A stretch of 64,000 nucleotides of DNA from Bretschneidera sinensis (taxonomy: Eukaryota; Streptophyta; Magnoliopsida; Brassicales; Akaniaceae). Shown here piece by piece: positions 1 through 12,504 of the stretch. The position numbers and the translations under genes are program-made. The stretch covers positions 68,677,317 through 68,741,316 of the forward strand of contig CM043701.1 in the NCBI GenBank assembly GCA_023935145.1. The letters are read 5' to 3'. Each line of letters begins with the position of its first letter. Position 1 is the first letter of the stretch. Below the pieces are notes generated by a model. That model saw only the letters and a list, made by a program, of their open reading frames with translations. It was not told the origin of the DNA and ran no database searches.

Positions 1-179
1 CATTGAAATAGTCACCTGCCTCACAATTCACAAAAAAAAAAAAAAAAAAAAAAAACAATAAATTGGTATCACTTCAAAGTAGTTAGTTTTTAAAATATTC
101 CTCCTGAGCAAACAAAGCTTACACCCCACATCCCCAATGAATTTCAAAGCTAAGCCAAACCAGAACAAGCCTAGCTAAC
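1..179. other. Left flank of element A
   Basis: Short AT-rich sequence with an A tract of about 24 bases near 32-55. It holds no coding signal. Bases 175-179 (ctaac) are the left copy of the inferred target duplication of element A; the right copy at 31117-31121 reads ctaag, one mismatch. Confidence 0.5.
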
Positions 180-803
180 TATCACAGTCTTAGCACTTTC
201 CCTCAAAGGTGTAGGTCTGTGTGGCACTTGTCTTGGTCCCCCAACAAGTCAGCCTAGCTCACTCGAGGAGCTTTAAGGCTTGCACACTTTGCAAGTAAAA
301 AGGAACACGTTAGCCACAAAATGATATCACATAACAATCTAAAAACCACGCAACAAGGAATACAGACAAGGTATAACAAGCACTTAGCAAGCAACAAGTA
401 GCGTGCCCAGGGTGCACACCCAGTTCAAACAACACACACCATAGATGGGTGTGCCCCGAGGCACACACCTAGATCACTATGCACATACTAGCCAAAATAG
501 GTCATAACCCATAACCAACTCTATACACATGGATGTATAAAAACTACACTAATATAAGCATCTTACAAGAACATTGTTAGGGTAGGGGGCACCACCAAGC
601 AACCAGTAGGATAACATACTTAATCATGACCAGTGAGTACTTACTCACCCCCCTAAAGAGTCTTAAGTCATTTAGGGCTCTAGCAAGAGGAAACATTATG
701 TATGCTTGAGCCATCATACTTCTGAAAACACAAAATAAAAAAATGAGGAATTACAAAATTGCCATTAGGCACTAACACTACAAAGAGGTACGGGACGTAC
801 GGC
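180..803 (-). repeat. Element A 3' LTR, truncated
   Basis: Aligns along its length with 30472-31076. It starts tatcacag where the other LTR starts tgttacgg, so the terminal TG has decayed to TA. Homology stops at about 803, and the next bases already encode integrase in reverse. The last 40 bp of the LTR, the polypurine tract and the pol 3' end were therefore deleted together. Confidence 0.8.
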
Positions 804-1500
804 AAAGATGAAGGTACCATACTTTGAAAATCGATCAACCACAACTAGAATGGAGCCATGATCCCCAACATTGGGTAGACAAGTGATGAAGTCTAGTGAG
901 ATGCTTTCCAAATATCGTGAAGGTACTTTCAGGGGTTCTTATAACCGGGCTAATTTCTGCCTTTCAACCTTATCTTATTGGCAAGTAAGACAGGTTTTAG
1001 TGTATTACATCACATCTTCCTTCATTTGGGGCCAGTAGTAGCCCTGTTTTAACAACGCATAAGACCTTTGCTAACCAGGGTAGCCTGCCCAAAAAGTATC
1101 ATTGCATTCGCACAATAGCATTTTCGACAAGTCTTCGGCCGTGGGGACGAATAACCATCGACCCTTAGTCTATAATAACTCATTTTCAACCCAAAATTGT
1201 CGAGTCTTCCCTTCTGAAGATAGTTTCGTGATGGCTTGGGCTTTTTCATCTTTGTTAAGATTTTCATCTTAGTGATGTAACAACTTTACTTACTGATAAA
1301 GGGGTAAACACCTTCAAGGATGCAAGTTCTACCTTCCAACGCAACGCATCGACCACTTGGTTAGTAAAACCCGATTTATACTCAAAGCAAAAATCAAACT
1401 CGGCCAAGTATTCCTGCCAACGTGCTTGTTTTGCTATGAGCTTTGGTTGAGTGAGAAAATGACTAATAGCTGTGTTGTTCGTTTTCACTACAAACGTTGC
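804..1500 (-). pseudogene. Element A RNase H end and partial integrase
   Basis: Minus-strand translation of 1264-1488 gives the typical gypsy RNase H tail (HFLTQPKL, KQARWQEYLAEFDF, then VVDAL where the family has VADALS). From about 1260 down to 804 integrase zinc-binding and early core-domain sequence can be followed, but several stops and frame changes break it. The region ends abruptly at the truncated LTR. It codes for no working enzyme. It continues, across the solo LTR, the RNase H start at 2973-3177. Confidence 0.7.
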
Positions 1501-2972
1501 TGATTATGCCCAAAACATAACGCGATTATTGTAGTATAGTTTTGGGGTGTCGATTCCACAGGGAAACAAGTTAATTACAAAAGAATGTGTTAACCTTAAC
1601 ACAAATGATAAAAGATTAAATGAATCTAAGTTTTTGATTGTGCAAAAGGGTAATTGTGTAAATAGGTTTGAAATATAATTAAGAATGACAAGGTTCCGAG
1701 AATCCTCCCTAGGCTCGTTGCTCTAATCCTAGCTTGATTCAGTTGTTTTTGTCTCGATTGCAAGTTTCACATCCCAAACAGGCAATCGAAAAATATTCAA
1801 TTAAAGTGCAACTATAAATCCTAATGTAATTATTACGAATTATTCTCTACTTTCATGCACACATGACCCAACTTATAAATTATCAAAAGACGATGATATA
1901 TCTAACGACAATACCGCAGCAATGGACAAATCTATAAAAGAGATCTACCGGACTCAATCACACCCAAACAGATACACATAAGAAAAGCATGACTGAACTT
2001 ATATGGAAAAAAAGCATGCAATCACCGGACTAATAAAAATCTACTAATTAAATTAAAGAATAAAACATAACAACATTTAATGAAAATAATACCAAACTAC
2101 AACTGAAACAAATAAAGGAAATAAGAACAACTACACCTAGGGATTCATCCCTTCGCCTTGCTTGAAGACTAGCTGCTCATGGAGCTCATGCTTCCTTGAG
2201 TTGCCTCCGGCCTCTCAACGATCATCTCCTCCTCGATAGCGAAAGCTTCGGCTATTCCTCAGCTTGCCTTCAAAATTATACTTTCGGATTCGTCCTAAAG
2301 GCCCTCTGGATTACTCCTAAAGGCCCTCTGGATTCACTCTCTGATGTATTCAGATAAGCTCCGATTGAATGCCCCAAAGCTGAAGTGGAGTAGGCCCTTT
2401 ATAGGGAAATACCACGAGTGCAATGTGTTTTCAATCCAATGTGGGATGTGGGATATAGAAATGTGTTTTCCAACCAATGTGGGATGTGAGATTTAAGCTC
2501 AAAATCACGCTGAAATCCCGCACAGCCTGACCTTTGTCTACTTAAACTGCCATAACTTTCTCTGAAAAAATCCTTTTGACGAACCGTAAAATTCTCCAGA
2601 AAATAGACTTCTGGATCTTTCTAAGCATATATGGCTCATCTCCTGGTTCTTCTTGTATCAATACAGTTTAATTTTTAAAGATGATTGATCTGTACGGGCA
2701 ATTCTGGCAATTTAGTGAAACTCCTTTCCAGTGCGGGCAGCAGCTGTTGCTCTTTTAAGCCCTACATCTTGTCCTTTCGGAAGCATTCCTTCACTCCAGT
2801 ATGCCTTGAGTCTTTGTGCTTCAAGCAATGATAACTTTTCCTCCTCTTTTGAGCTTAAAGTACCTGAAAATACACTGAAATAAGTCAGTGGTCCAATAAT
2901 ATCACTTTAGAGTTATTAATACATAAAAGCATAATAAAGATCGAGATCAATCATAAAATGCTAACAATTAAC
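1501..2972 (-). repeat. Probable solo LTR of an Athila-like family inside element A
   Basis: A 1.47-kb noncoding block splits the RNase H frame of element A. Its start (gtagtatagttttggggtg then cgattccacagggaa) and its middle (cgagtgcaatgtgtttt, cctttgtcta, ataactttctctg, ctcctggttcttc, gatctgtac) match the layout of element F's LTR at 44958-46348 on the same strand. No gag-pol or primer site is present, which fits LTR-LTR recombination leaving a solo LTR. The flanks cgttg and tgttg may be a decayed target duplication. A TATA-like ctttatagg lies near 2396. Edges are accurate to a few bases only. Confidence 0.6.
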
Positions 2973-3456
2973 CACTGTTGAGAAACATTTTATGACTCTC
3001 ATCAGTTGCCCCAAACAAATAATGTCTCAACACTTGAAGACAATGGATAACCGCTAACAAATCATTTTCTTGGGTCGTGTACCGTCTTCCAGCTTCGCTC
3101 AACTTGAGAATTTCATATGCAGCAGAGTGACCCTTTTGAAGCAAAACTCTCCCTAAGGCATAATCTGACGTATCCATTTAGATTTCAAAGGGGCTTTGTG
3201 TTGTTAGGGAGGGTCAGGACCTGATTTTTCATCATAGCCTGCTTCAAATCTTCAAAACCTTCATAGCATTGGACTGACCAAACCAATTTGTTGCCTTTCT
3301 TAAGGAGTTCTATTAAAGGGGCAGCTCTCTTAGAGTATCCTTCAACAAAGTGTCGATAGTAATTTGCTAGCCCAAGAAAAGACCGTAACTTGCTCACATT
3401 ACTTGGAGTTTTCCACTTTTGAATTGTTTTTACCTTCCCATGTCCATCCGAATGTG
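2973..3456 (-). pseudogene. Element A: RT C-terminal part and RNase H start
   Basis: The minus strand encodes the RT connection region (LRSFLGLANYYRHFVEGYSK, LIELLKKG) followed by the RNase H start (MDTSDYALGRVLLQKG, with TDASD replaced by MDTSD, and RYTTQENDLLAVIHCLQVLRHYLFGA). A frame break lies near 3180 between the two parts. The reading frame at the right edge joins the RT segment at 28079, across element B, in the correct register. This confirms that B inserted into a continuous RT gene. Confidence 0.8.
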
Positions 3457-4011
3457 ACACTTATAGACTGAGGTTTTAACCCAAGAGGCGGGTAAATTAA
3501 GTTTTAAAAACTTTCGCGGATTAAACACAAGTTTATAAAACAGATAACACCACAAGCATATAAACAAATAATATGTGCTGTAAATAAAGAGTTTAAGGAA
3601 TAGAGGATGCAAACTCATTTTATAGTGGTTCGACAATATCAGATTTTTTCCGACCCTACATCCACTCTCTTCAAGGAACCTCCTTAAAGTAATCCACTAA
3701 GAAACTTAGTCGTGCAACTTCACGGGTGTTACACAAACCTTACAATCAATCCCTTCCTCTCGGAAGCAAACCCCTTCCTCTCAGAAGCAAAAAACTCCTT
3801 CCTTTCGGAAGCAAATCCCTTTACAATAAATACTGTAAAGTAAATAGTAGAGAGACAACAATGAAAGCTTATACAACTGAATAATATCTCTCTTTCTAGT
3901 TAAAGTTTGAAGAATGGCTCAACAATCAATTTTTCAAAGCTTTTTGAGTATCAATGAGTAAAAACTTGTTTGAATGGGTAATCCCCCATTTTGAAATGCT
4001 CAATAGAGTGG

Positions 4012-4021
4012 GTTTATATAG
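4012..4021 (-). promoter_or_regulatory. TATA box of element B LTR
   Basis: Minus strand reads CTATATAAAC. The same sequence occurs in both LTR promoters of element G (58605-58614, 59322-59331), so it is the family's core promoter. The 5' LTR copy near 21530 reads CTGTATAAAC, a one-base change in the box that would drive element B. Confidence 0.7.
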
Positions 4022-4115
4022 CCTTGATGTAATATGCCCATTTGTAACTGATTTGATACGTTTTGGTGCAAGTTGTGCTGAAATTTCGCGTCTCAATGGT
4101 AATATTTTTTGAACT

Positions 4116-4320
4116 ACCAGTCGACTGGGTCCACTTTAAAAATCACATCTTTAAGTCTGTTGAAAATACCAGTCGACTGGGAACCATCTACCCAAAGTAC
4201 CAGTCGACTGGGGACTATCTGTCCAAAACACCAGTCGATTGGTATGAAGCATCCAGTCGACTGTGGACACACTATCCAGAACACCAGTCTTCTGGTGTAT
4301 GTACCCAGTCGACTGGGTTG
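4116..4320. repeat. Cluster of CCAGTCGACTGG palindromes in the LTR
   Basis: Seven copies or near copies of a 10-12 bp palindrome centred on GTCGAC lie within about 200 bp, spaced roughly 20-50 bp. Three are perfect 12-mers or longer; others differ by one or two bases (for example ccagtcgattgg, ccagtcttctgg). The equivalent array in the 5' LTR is at 27618-27775. They lie upstream (minus sense) of the TATA box, in U3. Palindromic clusters in LTRs have been described for maize Sireviruses; this motif may be the counterpart. Confidence 0.8.
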
Positions 4321-4620
4321 CCTTTCAACCCAGTTTTTCATTCTTTTAAAAGGTTATGATTTTAAAATGTTAGTTTTTATAATGCTTTTTCAAAGGGAGC
4401 CATTGGACAAGCTAATTATCTGAACAAGTGAGATTTACAACTGTTTAAATACCTTGTCCCTACACTAGAACTTCTATCTTGACTTGATGATTGATTCGGG
4501 TTGAGTTCTTGCACCTTAATCATCGGTTGAATGCTTTTATTGCTTAATACACTTAGATAGCATCGTTAGTATAATAAAATTTGTGTTTTGTCATCATTAA
4601 AATATAGGTAAGGGTCAATA

Positions 4621-5305
4621 ATATCCCCATTTTTTATGATGACAAAACTCATAAGAAAAAAAGCAGTTTTTAAAAAACTAGGTGTTGGGTTTTTTGAAAA
4701 ATCGGGCAGAGTCTCTTCTATTTTTTGAATAAAACCAACCTGTAAAAGGTAAAGAACAATTTATATACATCCCAACCAATCAACTCAACATATGTAAGTA
4801 CATATCAAGATCTTTGGAGCAATGCTCCGTCTAAATCTATGCATTAGCTTAAGTTTACACTTAGTTTTCACATTTCATTTTTCTCCCCCTTTTTGACAAC
4901 AACAGAAAAGGGAGCAGAAAACCAAAAAATAAGCTATATAGCTACTATATTCATCAAAAGCATGCATAAACAAACTTGTAAACGAAAAGTTGGCATCATT
5001 CAGAGTTTGGAAACCTTCCCGAGAAGAACCGAAAATTTCCATACAAGTAGAAACAGTTTTTAAAGCATATATATGAATTTAAAGAGATATAAAGCATGCA
5101 GACATATGTAAAACAAGTGCATGAAATGGATCAAAGCTAAAATAGAAGTCATAGTCATATATAACAAAAGTCTATACAATGTAGGCTTCGTAGAGCCGAA
5201 ACAGAAGTACAAATAAAGAAACTACATCAACATGAAGATATGTCCGTGCTAAGAACAATGAGAAACTATATCATCATGTACATCAAAAGGGGATAGACAA
5301 ACGAC
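4621..5305 (-). other. Element B 3' noncoding tract with two polypurine runs
   Basis: Next to the LTR the minus strand reads AAAAAATGGGGATAT, the functional polypurine tract position (4621-4635). A second, stronger run (AAAAAGGGGGAGAAAAATG, 4877-4895) lies about 260 bp upstream; such a GGGGGAG run after the envelope-like ORF is typical of Sireviruses. No coding potential is seen. Confidence 0.65.
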
Positions 5306-6219
5306 TCAGGGAGTAGGAGAGTCAGAGCTATAATGAATGAATTCTCGAATCTCAGCCAAGGAACTCTCGGTGCACTCTCGGTGCAACTCGAAGTCATCCC
5401 AGATGGTCTCAATGAAAGAGCCTAAGGTCTGGAATCCGGACTGCATGGTCAGTTGGAGGCTCATGATAGCCTGAAGTAGATCATCATACCCAGCCTGACC
5501 AGCACTCGAATCAGTCATGGGAGGTGCTCGGGTATCCATATCCATATCAGCAGCGGTAACACCCTCGTCCTCGTCATCACTGCTATCGTCCTCTCCAATC
5601 CGAATGTGCTTCCCGGCCTTGGAGTAGATGAAGCCGTCGCGGATCGTGTATCCCATCTTCTTCAGTGATAAGATGTTGATGATGTCCTTGAGGCTGATAT
5701 CCAAAACCTCGGAGGCTGGGAGAGGCACCCAGAAGTGCTGGAGTATGAGTGTGATGAGCATCCCGTAAGGAAAACACAAATCAATACTGTATCTATCTTA
5801 GATAGATACCCTCGACTTCTTAGTCTCGGGTGGATGGTCAAACTCACAATGAGGTTGAAAAATTTCGAGTCTAGGGGCATGTCACTACATGTGTAAAATG
5901 TAGTGGGTCGAAACACATAGTTAGGGTATCCTCTAACTATCTGACATGCCTGTCTAGCCATCCATCCAGACTCTATTGGATCCCTCCCACAGGGATCCTC
6001 AAAATGCTCATCAAGAGGTCAGTATTGACCTCAAACTCTACACCCATTACTCTGGTTCTGAATCTCAGAGCCAGTAGACTGGGTTTCACCAAGTTCGTAT
6101 AGAACTAGTGAATCAGTCTAGGGTAGTACTTCTCATATATCTTGACCAGTGGGGTCAAGTTTATTGCCTCGAAGGTAGGTAGTATATCGAAATTACCATA
6201 ACGAATAGAGTCGAAGTCT
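5306..6219 (-). pseudogene. Element B envelope-like ORF, C-terminal part
   Basis: Downstream part of the extra ORF found after pol in Sirevirus-like elements. From 6219 leftwards the minus strand encodes a domain resembling the 'putative plant transposon protein' family (YYPRLIH, FYTNLV, GVEFEVNTDLLMSILRIPVGG, then FPYGMLITLILQHF and MGYTIRDGFI). It ends in an acidic segment (SSDDEDEG) and a C-terminal helix-rich part finishing at 5306. Stops and a frameshift near 5780 break it. The N-terminal part is at 14917-15138, separated by element C. The function of these ORFs is not established, and I see no signal peptide or clear membrane span in this copy. Confidence 0.65.
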
Positions 6220-6224
6220 ACAAC

Positions 6225-8463
6225 TATAATACCCATATTTGTAAAGTAAAGGTAAATAAGTAATTTAATAAATATGACATGAAATTAAAAACAAAAATCT
6301 ATATGAAAGGTTAGTGGTATTTGAATAAAGGAATTTCTGAAGAAAAAAAATATTAATTATTAAACTAAAAATTAAAAAATAATAATAATATAAAAAAAAT
6401 CTAGGATGTAAACGTTCCAGAAGTTAGAAAAGAAGAAAATGAAGTAAAAAAAAAAGTAAAGTCAAAAGTAAAGAAAAGGTAAAGTAAAAATAAAGGTTAA
6501 AAAAAAAAAACAAATCGTGGCAGCAATTGCTGCAAGTTAAGTTTGCATTTTGCCAAGTGCAATTGAAAGAAATGGTTAGCCTTGCATGTTTGACAGCAAG
6601 GCTAAACGTGGTGAGTTTTGGGAAGTTTAAGTATTGATGGTGCGACACGTTTTTGAAGCTACCGAAAAGTTTTGCAAAGTTTGTACCTATAAATATACAC
6701 TTACACGTAAACGTTAGTTTACATTTACAGTGTTCGTTTAGTTCCTTCAATTTTTTTGTTTTCTCAAAATATTTGGGGACCCAAAGAAAAATTGAAAGGG
6801 TAAAATTTTAAAGGGGTTTATTGCGGAATTTCGTAGAGAATCATGAAAAGCTATGAAAAAAATAGAAGGTAATAACATAATGGTTATTTTTGAATTTTTG
6901 ACATTTATGAAGTTTCTCTAAATTCAAAGTGTGTGGTTTATATCGAATTGAAAAATAAATTAGAAAATTTATATAAATATGATGTCAGGTGTTGACGATT
7001 TACAACTGGAAGAATTTCTGTGAGAAACAGGAAAGGCAAGGAGGTGATCCATGGGTAGCTTTAAAGAGTTACGTGGTGAGTTGAATTTACTTTAAGTAGT
7101 CTAAATAAAAATCAAATGTCTAGTAATAATATTAAGATAAATTATTAGCTTAGGTTTTAATGATAAATAAATTTTTGGTTGATAGATATGATGTGAATAT
7201 TGTACCGTAGAAAAATAATTATGTGAGAAGAAATATTATTAGAATAATGAGTTGATTTAATAATAATAGCGATAAGTGAAATTCTTGATAAGCTATGGGT
7301 TATGTTTTGATACGAATTTTGAGGAAATAAATTTTAGTGGATCTCAACAAACTTTGATGGATGATTTGATGAGATTTTAGATGAAATTTAGTGGATTTTG
7401 ATAAGCTTTAATGGATGGTTTAATGTGATTTGGGATAAGAGGATGCTAGTGGAATTTTAATATAATTTGAGAAAAATCAGAATAGTCAATTTAGATATTT
7501 GAGTTAATGTGATTTTTATATTACTGTTCATATGTATATTTTCATATTATTGTTTATGTGCATATGCATTTAATAATATAACCAAAAGAACCGGGAAGGG
7601 GCCGGTCTAAGATAATAATAACCTGTCGACAGGTAGGAAGACGTTCCCATCATATGCATCAATTTCATTGCATCTGCTTTAATTATTTTGCATTATTGCA
7701 ATACTGAAGTGTGATATATAAATTTTGAATTTAATTATAGAGGGTGGAGTCTCACTTAAAGAGACGGTTATGGTGATAAGGTTTTTGAAATGCTGATGTG
7801 GTGTATTAATTGTGAATATAATTATAGATGGATGAGTCTCACAGAGAGATAGTTATGGTGATAAGAACAATCTAGATGGTAGACTTTATGATGTCAACCT
7901 CAATACGAAGTAATTATGAGTTAATTGACGATCTTGAGGTGAACCAATAAATAAGAGGAAGAGATTGATAGAGAATGGATATTATGACATGTGTATTGAT
8001 AGTAGAGTGCTAGCATCAAGTGTATGAGACATAAATTGTGTTAAATATGAAAAGACTAGTTACAAATGAGTACTTTTAGTAAATTTAATTCACTGAGCTT
8101 GTGAAGCTCACTCCTCATTGTACAATGATTTCAGGTAGCAGACAAGACGATTAGTCTGGTGGGTTGAAAGTCGGACGAAATCATTTTCTGTAAGCCATGT
8201 ACGTGTCAACATCCTCAGACTAATGGGAAAATAAAACAAAATTTTATTGTGAATGTTCATGCATTTTAAGTGGTAGATATATATATGTTTACGTTAACGA
8301 TCAGTGTGATGTAACTCCCTTGTTGAGGGTTGAGGATTTATGTCCAAAAAAAAAATTTCATTTGATGTAATTTATTTCTTAGTTGCATATATGTGTCATG
8401 CTGAGATTTTCAAAATGCGATGACACCGTCTCGGGGGTGGCCAACCCGGGATGGGTCATTACA
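6225..8463 (+). repeat. Element C 5' LTR
   Basis: 2239 bp. Starts tataatacc (TG decayed to TA) and ends cattaca. TATA box ctataaata at 6687-6695, followed by a conserved leader in both LTRs. Differences from the 3' LTR are mostly transitions, plus an indel of about 130 bp near 7590, where the 3' LTR has extra sequence. A degenerate internal repeat (tggatgatttgatga-type) lies near 7340-7450. Confidence 0.9.
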
Positions 8464-8466
8464 ATT

Positions 8467-8479
8467 TTGGTATCAAAGC
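8467..8479 (+). other. Element C primer binding site
   Basis: ttggtatcaaagc begins three bases after the LTR end. It matches the TGGTATCAGAGC site for initiator tRNA-Met with one change (G to A). Confidence 0.8.
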
Positions 8480-8545
8480 ATTAGGTTTTTAAGATTCTGT
8501 AGACGGCATAAAAAGTAAGAAAGTGGAAGATTAAAATAAATTATA

Positions 8546-10100
8546 ATGAACAGTCTGAGGATTACACGTGGACGTACTAGAGCTAGAGTTAGGGTTGTTG
8601 CTTGGAGAGGGGATGGTAGGCCCCAATATTTTTGATAAGTCGAGGTTGAGTCTGGATCTGTGGTTCCTAGAAAGGAACGTGTGGAAAATATAATTGATAT
8701 TGGTAAAGGTGTGAGAGAATCTGAAGTTGAAAGAGTTGAGCTAAGATAAGCTCTTACACATGCTCATGAGAAAATGAATGTAACAGATGATAGAGTTGAC
8801 AGCCTATAGCATAGACTTGATGAACTGATTAGGGCAGTGTTTGAGGTTGTTAATCTAGTAATAATGAACGTTTGAGTTTATGCATAATATGCAAGGAGAT
8901 TGTTAAGTTGAATGCGGTGTTGTTTAAAAGATCTATAAATTCTTTTAAGCCTAAGTGTTGAGAAAAACATGTAGAGAGATTATTTGGTACTTTACCAGTG
9001 ACTGATGGGCAGATGGTCACTTTTGTTTCATTCTAGTTAGAAGGAGAAGTTTTAGAATGATGAAAGGATATTCTTCTTAGGGTATGTGCAGATATTGTTA
9101 GACTCTTAACCTGGAATAGGTTTAAGGAGGTTTTCCTTGATATATACTTTCCTTAGACCTTTAGAGCCCAACAAGATAGAGATTTTATTTATTAAAGGAA
9201 AATGTATTGAATATGGCTTAGTATGATAGTAGATTTGTGATTTTGTCGAGGTTTGTACCAAAAATGGTAGACCTAGAGGAGAAGAAGTGTAAGATGTTCA
9301 TAGATGAACTATGTTATAAGATTTGATAAACACTATCTTACATGAGGCATATGAATTATGTCAGATTGGCGAATATATCATTTCAGATTGGATTTAAAGA
9401 AATGTGATGGAGTTTAAGGGAAAGAGAAAAAGTGGTTAAAGAGGCTTAAACATAAAAGTTATAGAGGGAGTGGTCGTATGAGTGTACAGGGTGAGAGACC
9501 ACCCCAAATGAGGCATTCCTTATTACAGGGAACTGAAGTATAGAGTTAGAGGCAAGCAGGATCTATTACTTCTGAATATACAAATACTATTGGTGGGACC
9601 CTTAGATTTGGGAGGCAGGTTATGGGAATTGGAATTCATGGCAGAGGAAGTAAGTATGCCACCAAAAGAAAGTGGTAATTTGATGTATGATTGAGAGACT
9701 GAAGTTTGTTATAGATGTATTCAGATAAGATATTTATTCAAAAATTGTCAAAAAAAAAAATGAAGTGCTTTGTGTGTGGAGAAGGTGGAGTATTCATATG
9801 AAGTCTATTGAAGTATGTATTAGTCCTTGGATGAAAAATATTTTTGTTAAAGTTTTTACTAGAGATAGAGTGATTATAAACGTTTACAAGGGTTGTGTGA
9901 GTTGTATCAGTGATAAAGAATTTGAAACTGATTGATTGTTTTAAAAAGAAGGTAGTGCTCAAGATATGGACATGAGAAGTTTAACTTTCAGATAGAATAA
10001 ATCTTAATAGTGAAAGATTATTTAGATAACATTCTTGATGAGTTGTCTAGGTTGCCTCCAAGTAGGGAGATCAAATTCTCTATTGATGTGATACCAGGAT
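8546..10100 (+). pseudogene. Element C gag and protease remnant
   Basis: An ATG at 8546 opens a frame (MNSLRITRGRTRARVRVV) typical of the start of Del/Tekay gag. A retrotransposon gag domain trace follows near 9230-9420 (EEKKCKMFIDELC). A half zinc knuckle CFVCGEGG follows near 9762. The frame is broken by many stops and indels, and the protease region (about 9780-10050) shows no recognisable active-site triad. It makes no product. Confidence 0.65.
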
Positions 10101-11400
10101 TATCACATATATTTAATAGCACCCTACAGAGTGACAACCGGGGGGGTTAAAAGAATCGAAAGTTCAAAAAATTTTAGATAAACAATTTATCGGACCTAAT
10201 GTATTTGGGGAACCCCTGTGTTATTCATGAAAGAGAAAGATGGAACGGTAGAAGTGTGTATAGACTACAAATAGTTGAATAAGAACAAAGATATTTTACT
10301 CAAGATAAATAAATTGTTTGAGCAGTGCAAGGAGTGAAAGTATTTTCGGAGATATATTTGAGATCAGGTTATCACCCATTTGATGATAAAAGAAGGAGGC
10401 GTGTCTAAGACTATTTTTATGACACGTTATGGTTATAAGTTTTTGGTGATGCCATTTAGGTTGACTAATGTTCCAGAAACATTCATAGACTTGATGAATA
10501 GAGTGTCTAAACCATATCTTAACAAGTTTATGGTTGTATGTGATGTCCTAATATATTCTAAGGAGGAAGAACAACATGTGAAACAATTAGACAGTGTGTT
10601 GGAGATTATGAGGAAAGATAAATTTTATACAAAGTTCTCTAAGTGTGAGTGTTGATTGAATGAAATAAATTTCTTGGAAATGTAATATCGAGAAATTGAT
10701 AGTAGTTGATTTACAAAAGTTAGAGACAATGTTAAGCTGGGAGAGACCAATTAATATGACTAAGATTAGAATATTCTTGAGGTTAGCTGGTTATTATAGA
10801 AGATCTTTTCAGAAATTTTTATTATTGAATTACTGTTAAATAGATTGACTAGGGAGAAGTATGAAAAAAAAAAGGTTTTCCAATTACTAAAAGGGAAATT
10901 AACTACAACTCCAGTATTGGTATTTCCTTCTGGTGATGAAGGATTTGTGGTATATAGTGATATGTCATATTAATGATTGGGATATGTATAACATAGAAAA
11001 GTTGTGGCCCATACTTCTAAGAAATTGGGGATTCATGATAGAAATTTTCCTACTCATGACTTAGAGTTGGCTGCTATAGTGTTTACTTTAAAAATAAAAA
11101 ATAAAAAAAAATTTGAGACATCATCTGTATGAAGTCATTTGGGAGATATTCATGGGTTATAAGAGTTTGACATATTTACCTACACTAAAAAAAAGGTTAA
11201 ATTTGAGGCAAAGATGGTGGATAGAGTTGATTTGTAACTATGATTGTACAGTTCACTATCATTTAGAAAATGCGAAGGTGATAGATGATACATTGATAAT
11301 AGATTTAAAAGTGGTAAGAATGAAGTTAAATATTAGTGATAGAGGATTATGGTTAATAAATATAGTTGTACAGTCATCTATAGTAAAATACTTTAGAGAT
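10101..11400 (+). pseudogene. Element C reverse transcriptase and RNase H remnant
   Basis: RT blocks are recognisable: VCIDYK with a stop, then 10380-10655 with FMTRYGYKFLVMPFRLTN and KPYLNKFMVVCDVLIYSKEEE. The catalytic FIDD/YVDD motif is replaced by CDV, an in-frame loss of one aspartate, so this RT cannot work. RNase H fragments follow at 11000-11300 (NFPTHDLELAAIVFTLK, then a frame change, KSLTYLPTLKKRLNLRQRWWIELI). Several stops and frameshifts separate them. Confidence 0.75.
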
Positions 11401-12480
11401 GTAAGGTAGAAATGAAGAGATAGAAAAGATTAAGCATTGAGTGCTTACAAGGAAGCATTTTGAGTTCAAAAATTTGAAATAAGGGTAATTTGGTATTGGA
11501 ACATGGATTTGTGTTCCCAATAATGCGGAGTTGAGAAATGAGATAATAAGAAATGCACATGATGATGTAGATTCAATGCAATCAGATAACAATAGGATGT
11601 ATAGAGGATGGAGACAAAATTTTTGGTGGTCATGATTGAAGAAGGATATAGCTGAGATTGTGAGGTTGTATGGAACACCATTAAGCATAGTGTCAAATAG
11701 AGATAATAGATTTACATCTTGATTTTGGAGAGACTTTCAGAAAGCCACGGGTACACAGTCGTAATTTAACATAATTTTTTATGCTCAGACAGAAAGGATT
11801 TTAGAGTACTAGAAGATATGTTAAGGGCAAATGTGATGAGTTCTCAGTAAGTTTGGAATGCTTACATGCCATCGATTGAAATTGCTTATAATAACCAGTA
11901 AACTAGTATTGGAATGGCACCCGTTGAGACTTTATATGGTAGGAGGAGTAGAACTCCAGTATGCTAGGAAAAAGTTGGAGAGAGAAATATATCTGGTCCA
12001 TCAATTATTTGAGTTTACAATTGAGATGATCAAATTGGTTAGAGAGAACCGTAAAACAACCCAGAGAAGACCTCTTAAAATGTAAGTAAGTGATTGGGTG
12101 TAATTCAAAATATCTCCACGAAAAAGTGTGTTGAAGATAAAAATAAATAAATAAAAGTTGAGTCTGAGGTAAGTGGGACCCTATGAGGTTGATGAGAAAG
12201 TTGGGTTAGTTGTGAGTAGTCTGGAGTTACCTCCAGAATTAAAACGTTTATATAACGTATTCCATATTTCTCTTTTGAGAAAAGGTTTCCATGATGAATA
12301 TTATAATATTTCGAGCGAAGCTATAGAAATTCATAAAGATTGGGTGTACATACAAGTACCAATAAGGATTTTAAAGAAAGGAATAAGGATGTTGAAGAGA
12401 TTACGTGAAAGTATGAGACAATTAGGAAGAAGTATTATTCACAATTGTTTCTAGAGTAAAGTAAAGAAATTTCGAGGACG
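11401..12480 (+). pseudogene. Element C integrase and chromodomain-like tail remnant
   Basis: Integrase fragments run from about 11650 (EIVRLYGTPLSIVSNRDNRFTS-like, with the second catalytic Asp still recognisable) to the C-terminal GPYEVDEKVG motif. This is followed by a region matching the position of a chromovirus chromodomain (IEIHKDWVYIQVPIRILKKG) and the closing KFRGRNF signature before the polypurine tract. Residues 1-93 of the frame at 12173 hold the best-preserved part. Upstream integrase is broken by stops. Confidence 0.75.
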
Positions 12481-12485
12481 AAATT

Positions 12486-12504
12486 TTTGTAAGGTGGGCA
12501 GAAT
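12486..12504 (+). other. Element C polypurine tract
   Basis: ttgtaaggtgggcagaat directly precedes the 3' LTR start tgtaataccc. This is the usual plus-strand priming site of Del/Tekay elements, with some purines mutated. Confidence 0.6.

Larger units (their letters stand above)
3462..4620 (-). repeat. Element B 3' LTR
   Basis: 1159 bp, homologous to 20977-21652 plus 27586-28073. Ends have decayed (tatagact and gtcaata, against tgtagact and gtcaaca in the 5' LTR). Contains a minus-strand TATA box at 4012-4021 and a cluster of CCAGTCGACTGG palindromes at 4116-4320. Near 3770-3830 a short motif (ccttcctctcggaagcaaa) repeats three to four times, mirrored at 21270-21335. Confidence 0.9.

Noticed and set aside
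1525..1560. tRNA-Asp-like words (attgtagtatagttttgg)
   Set aside because: No cloverleaf, acceptor stem or B box follows; the words are part of the LTR end of an Athila-like family.
5306..5779. Treating the 157-residue acidic ORF as a host gene
   Set aside because: Its position downstream of pol, and its continuation in register with 14917-15138 across element C, show it is the extra ORF of element B.
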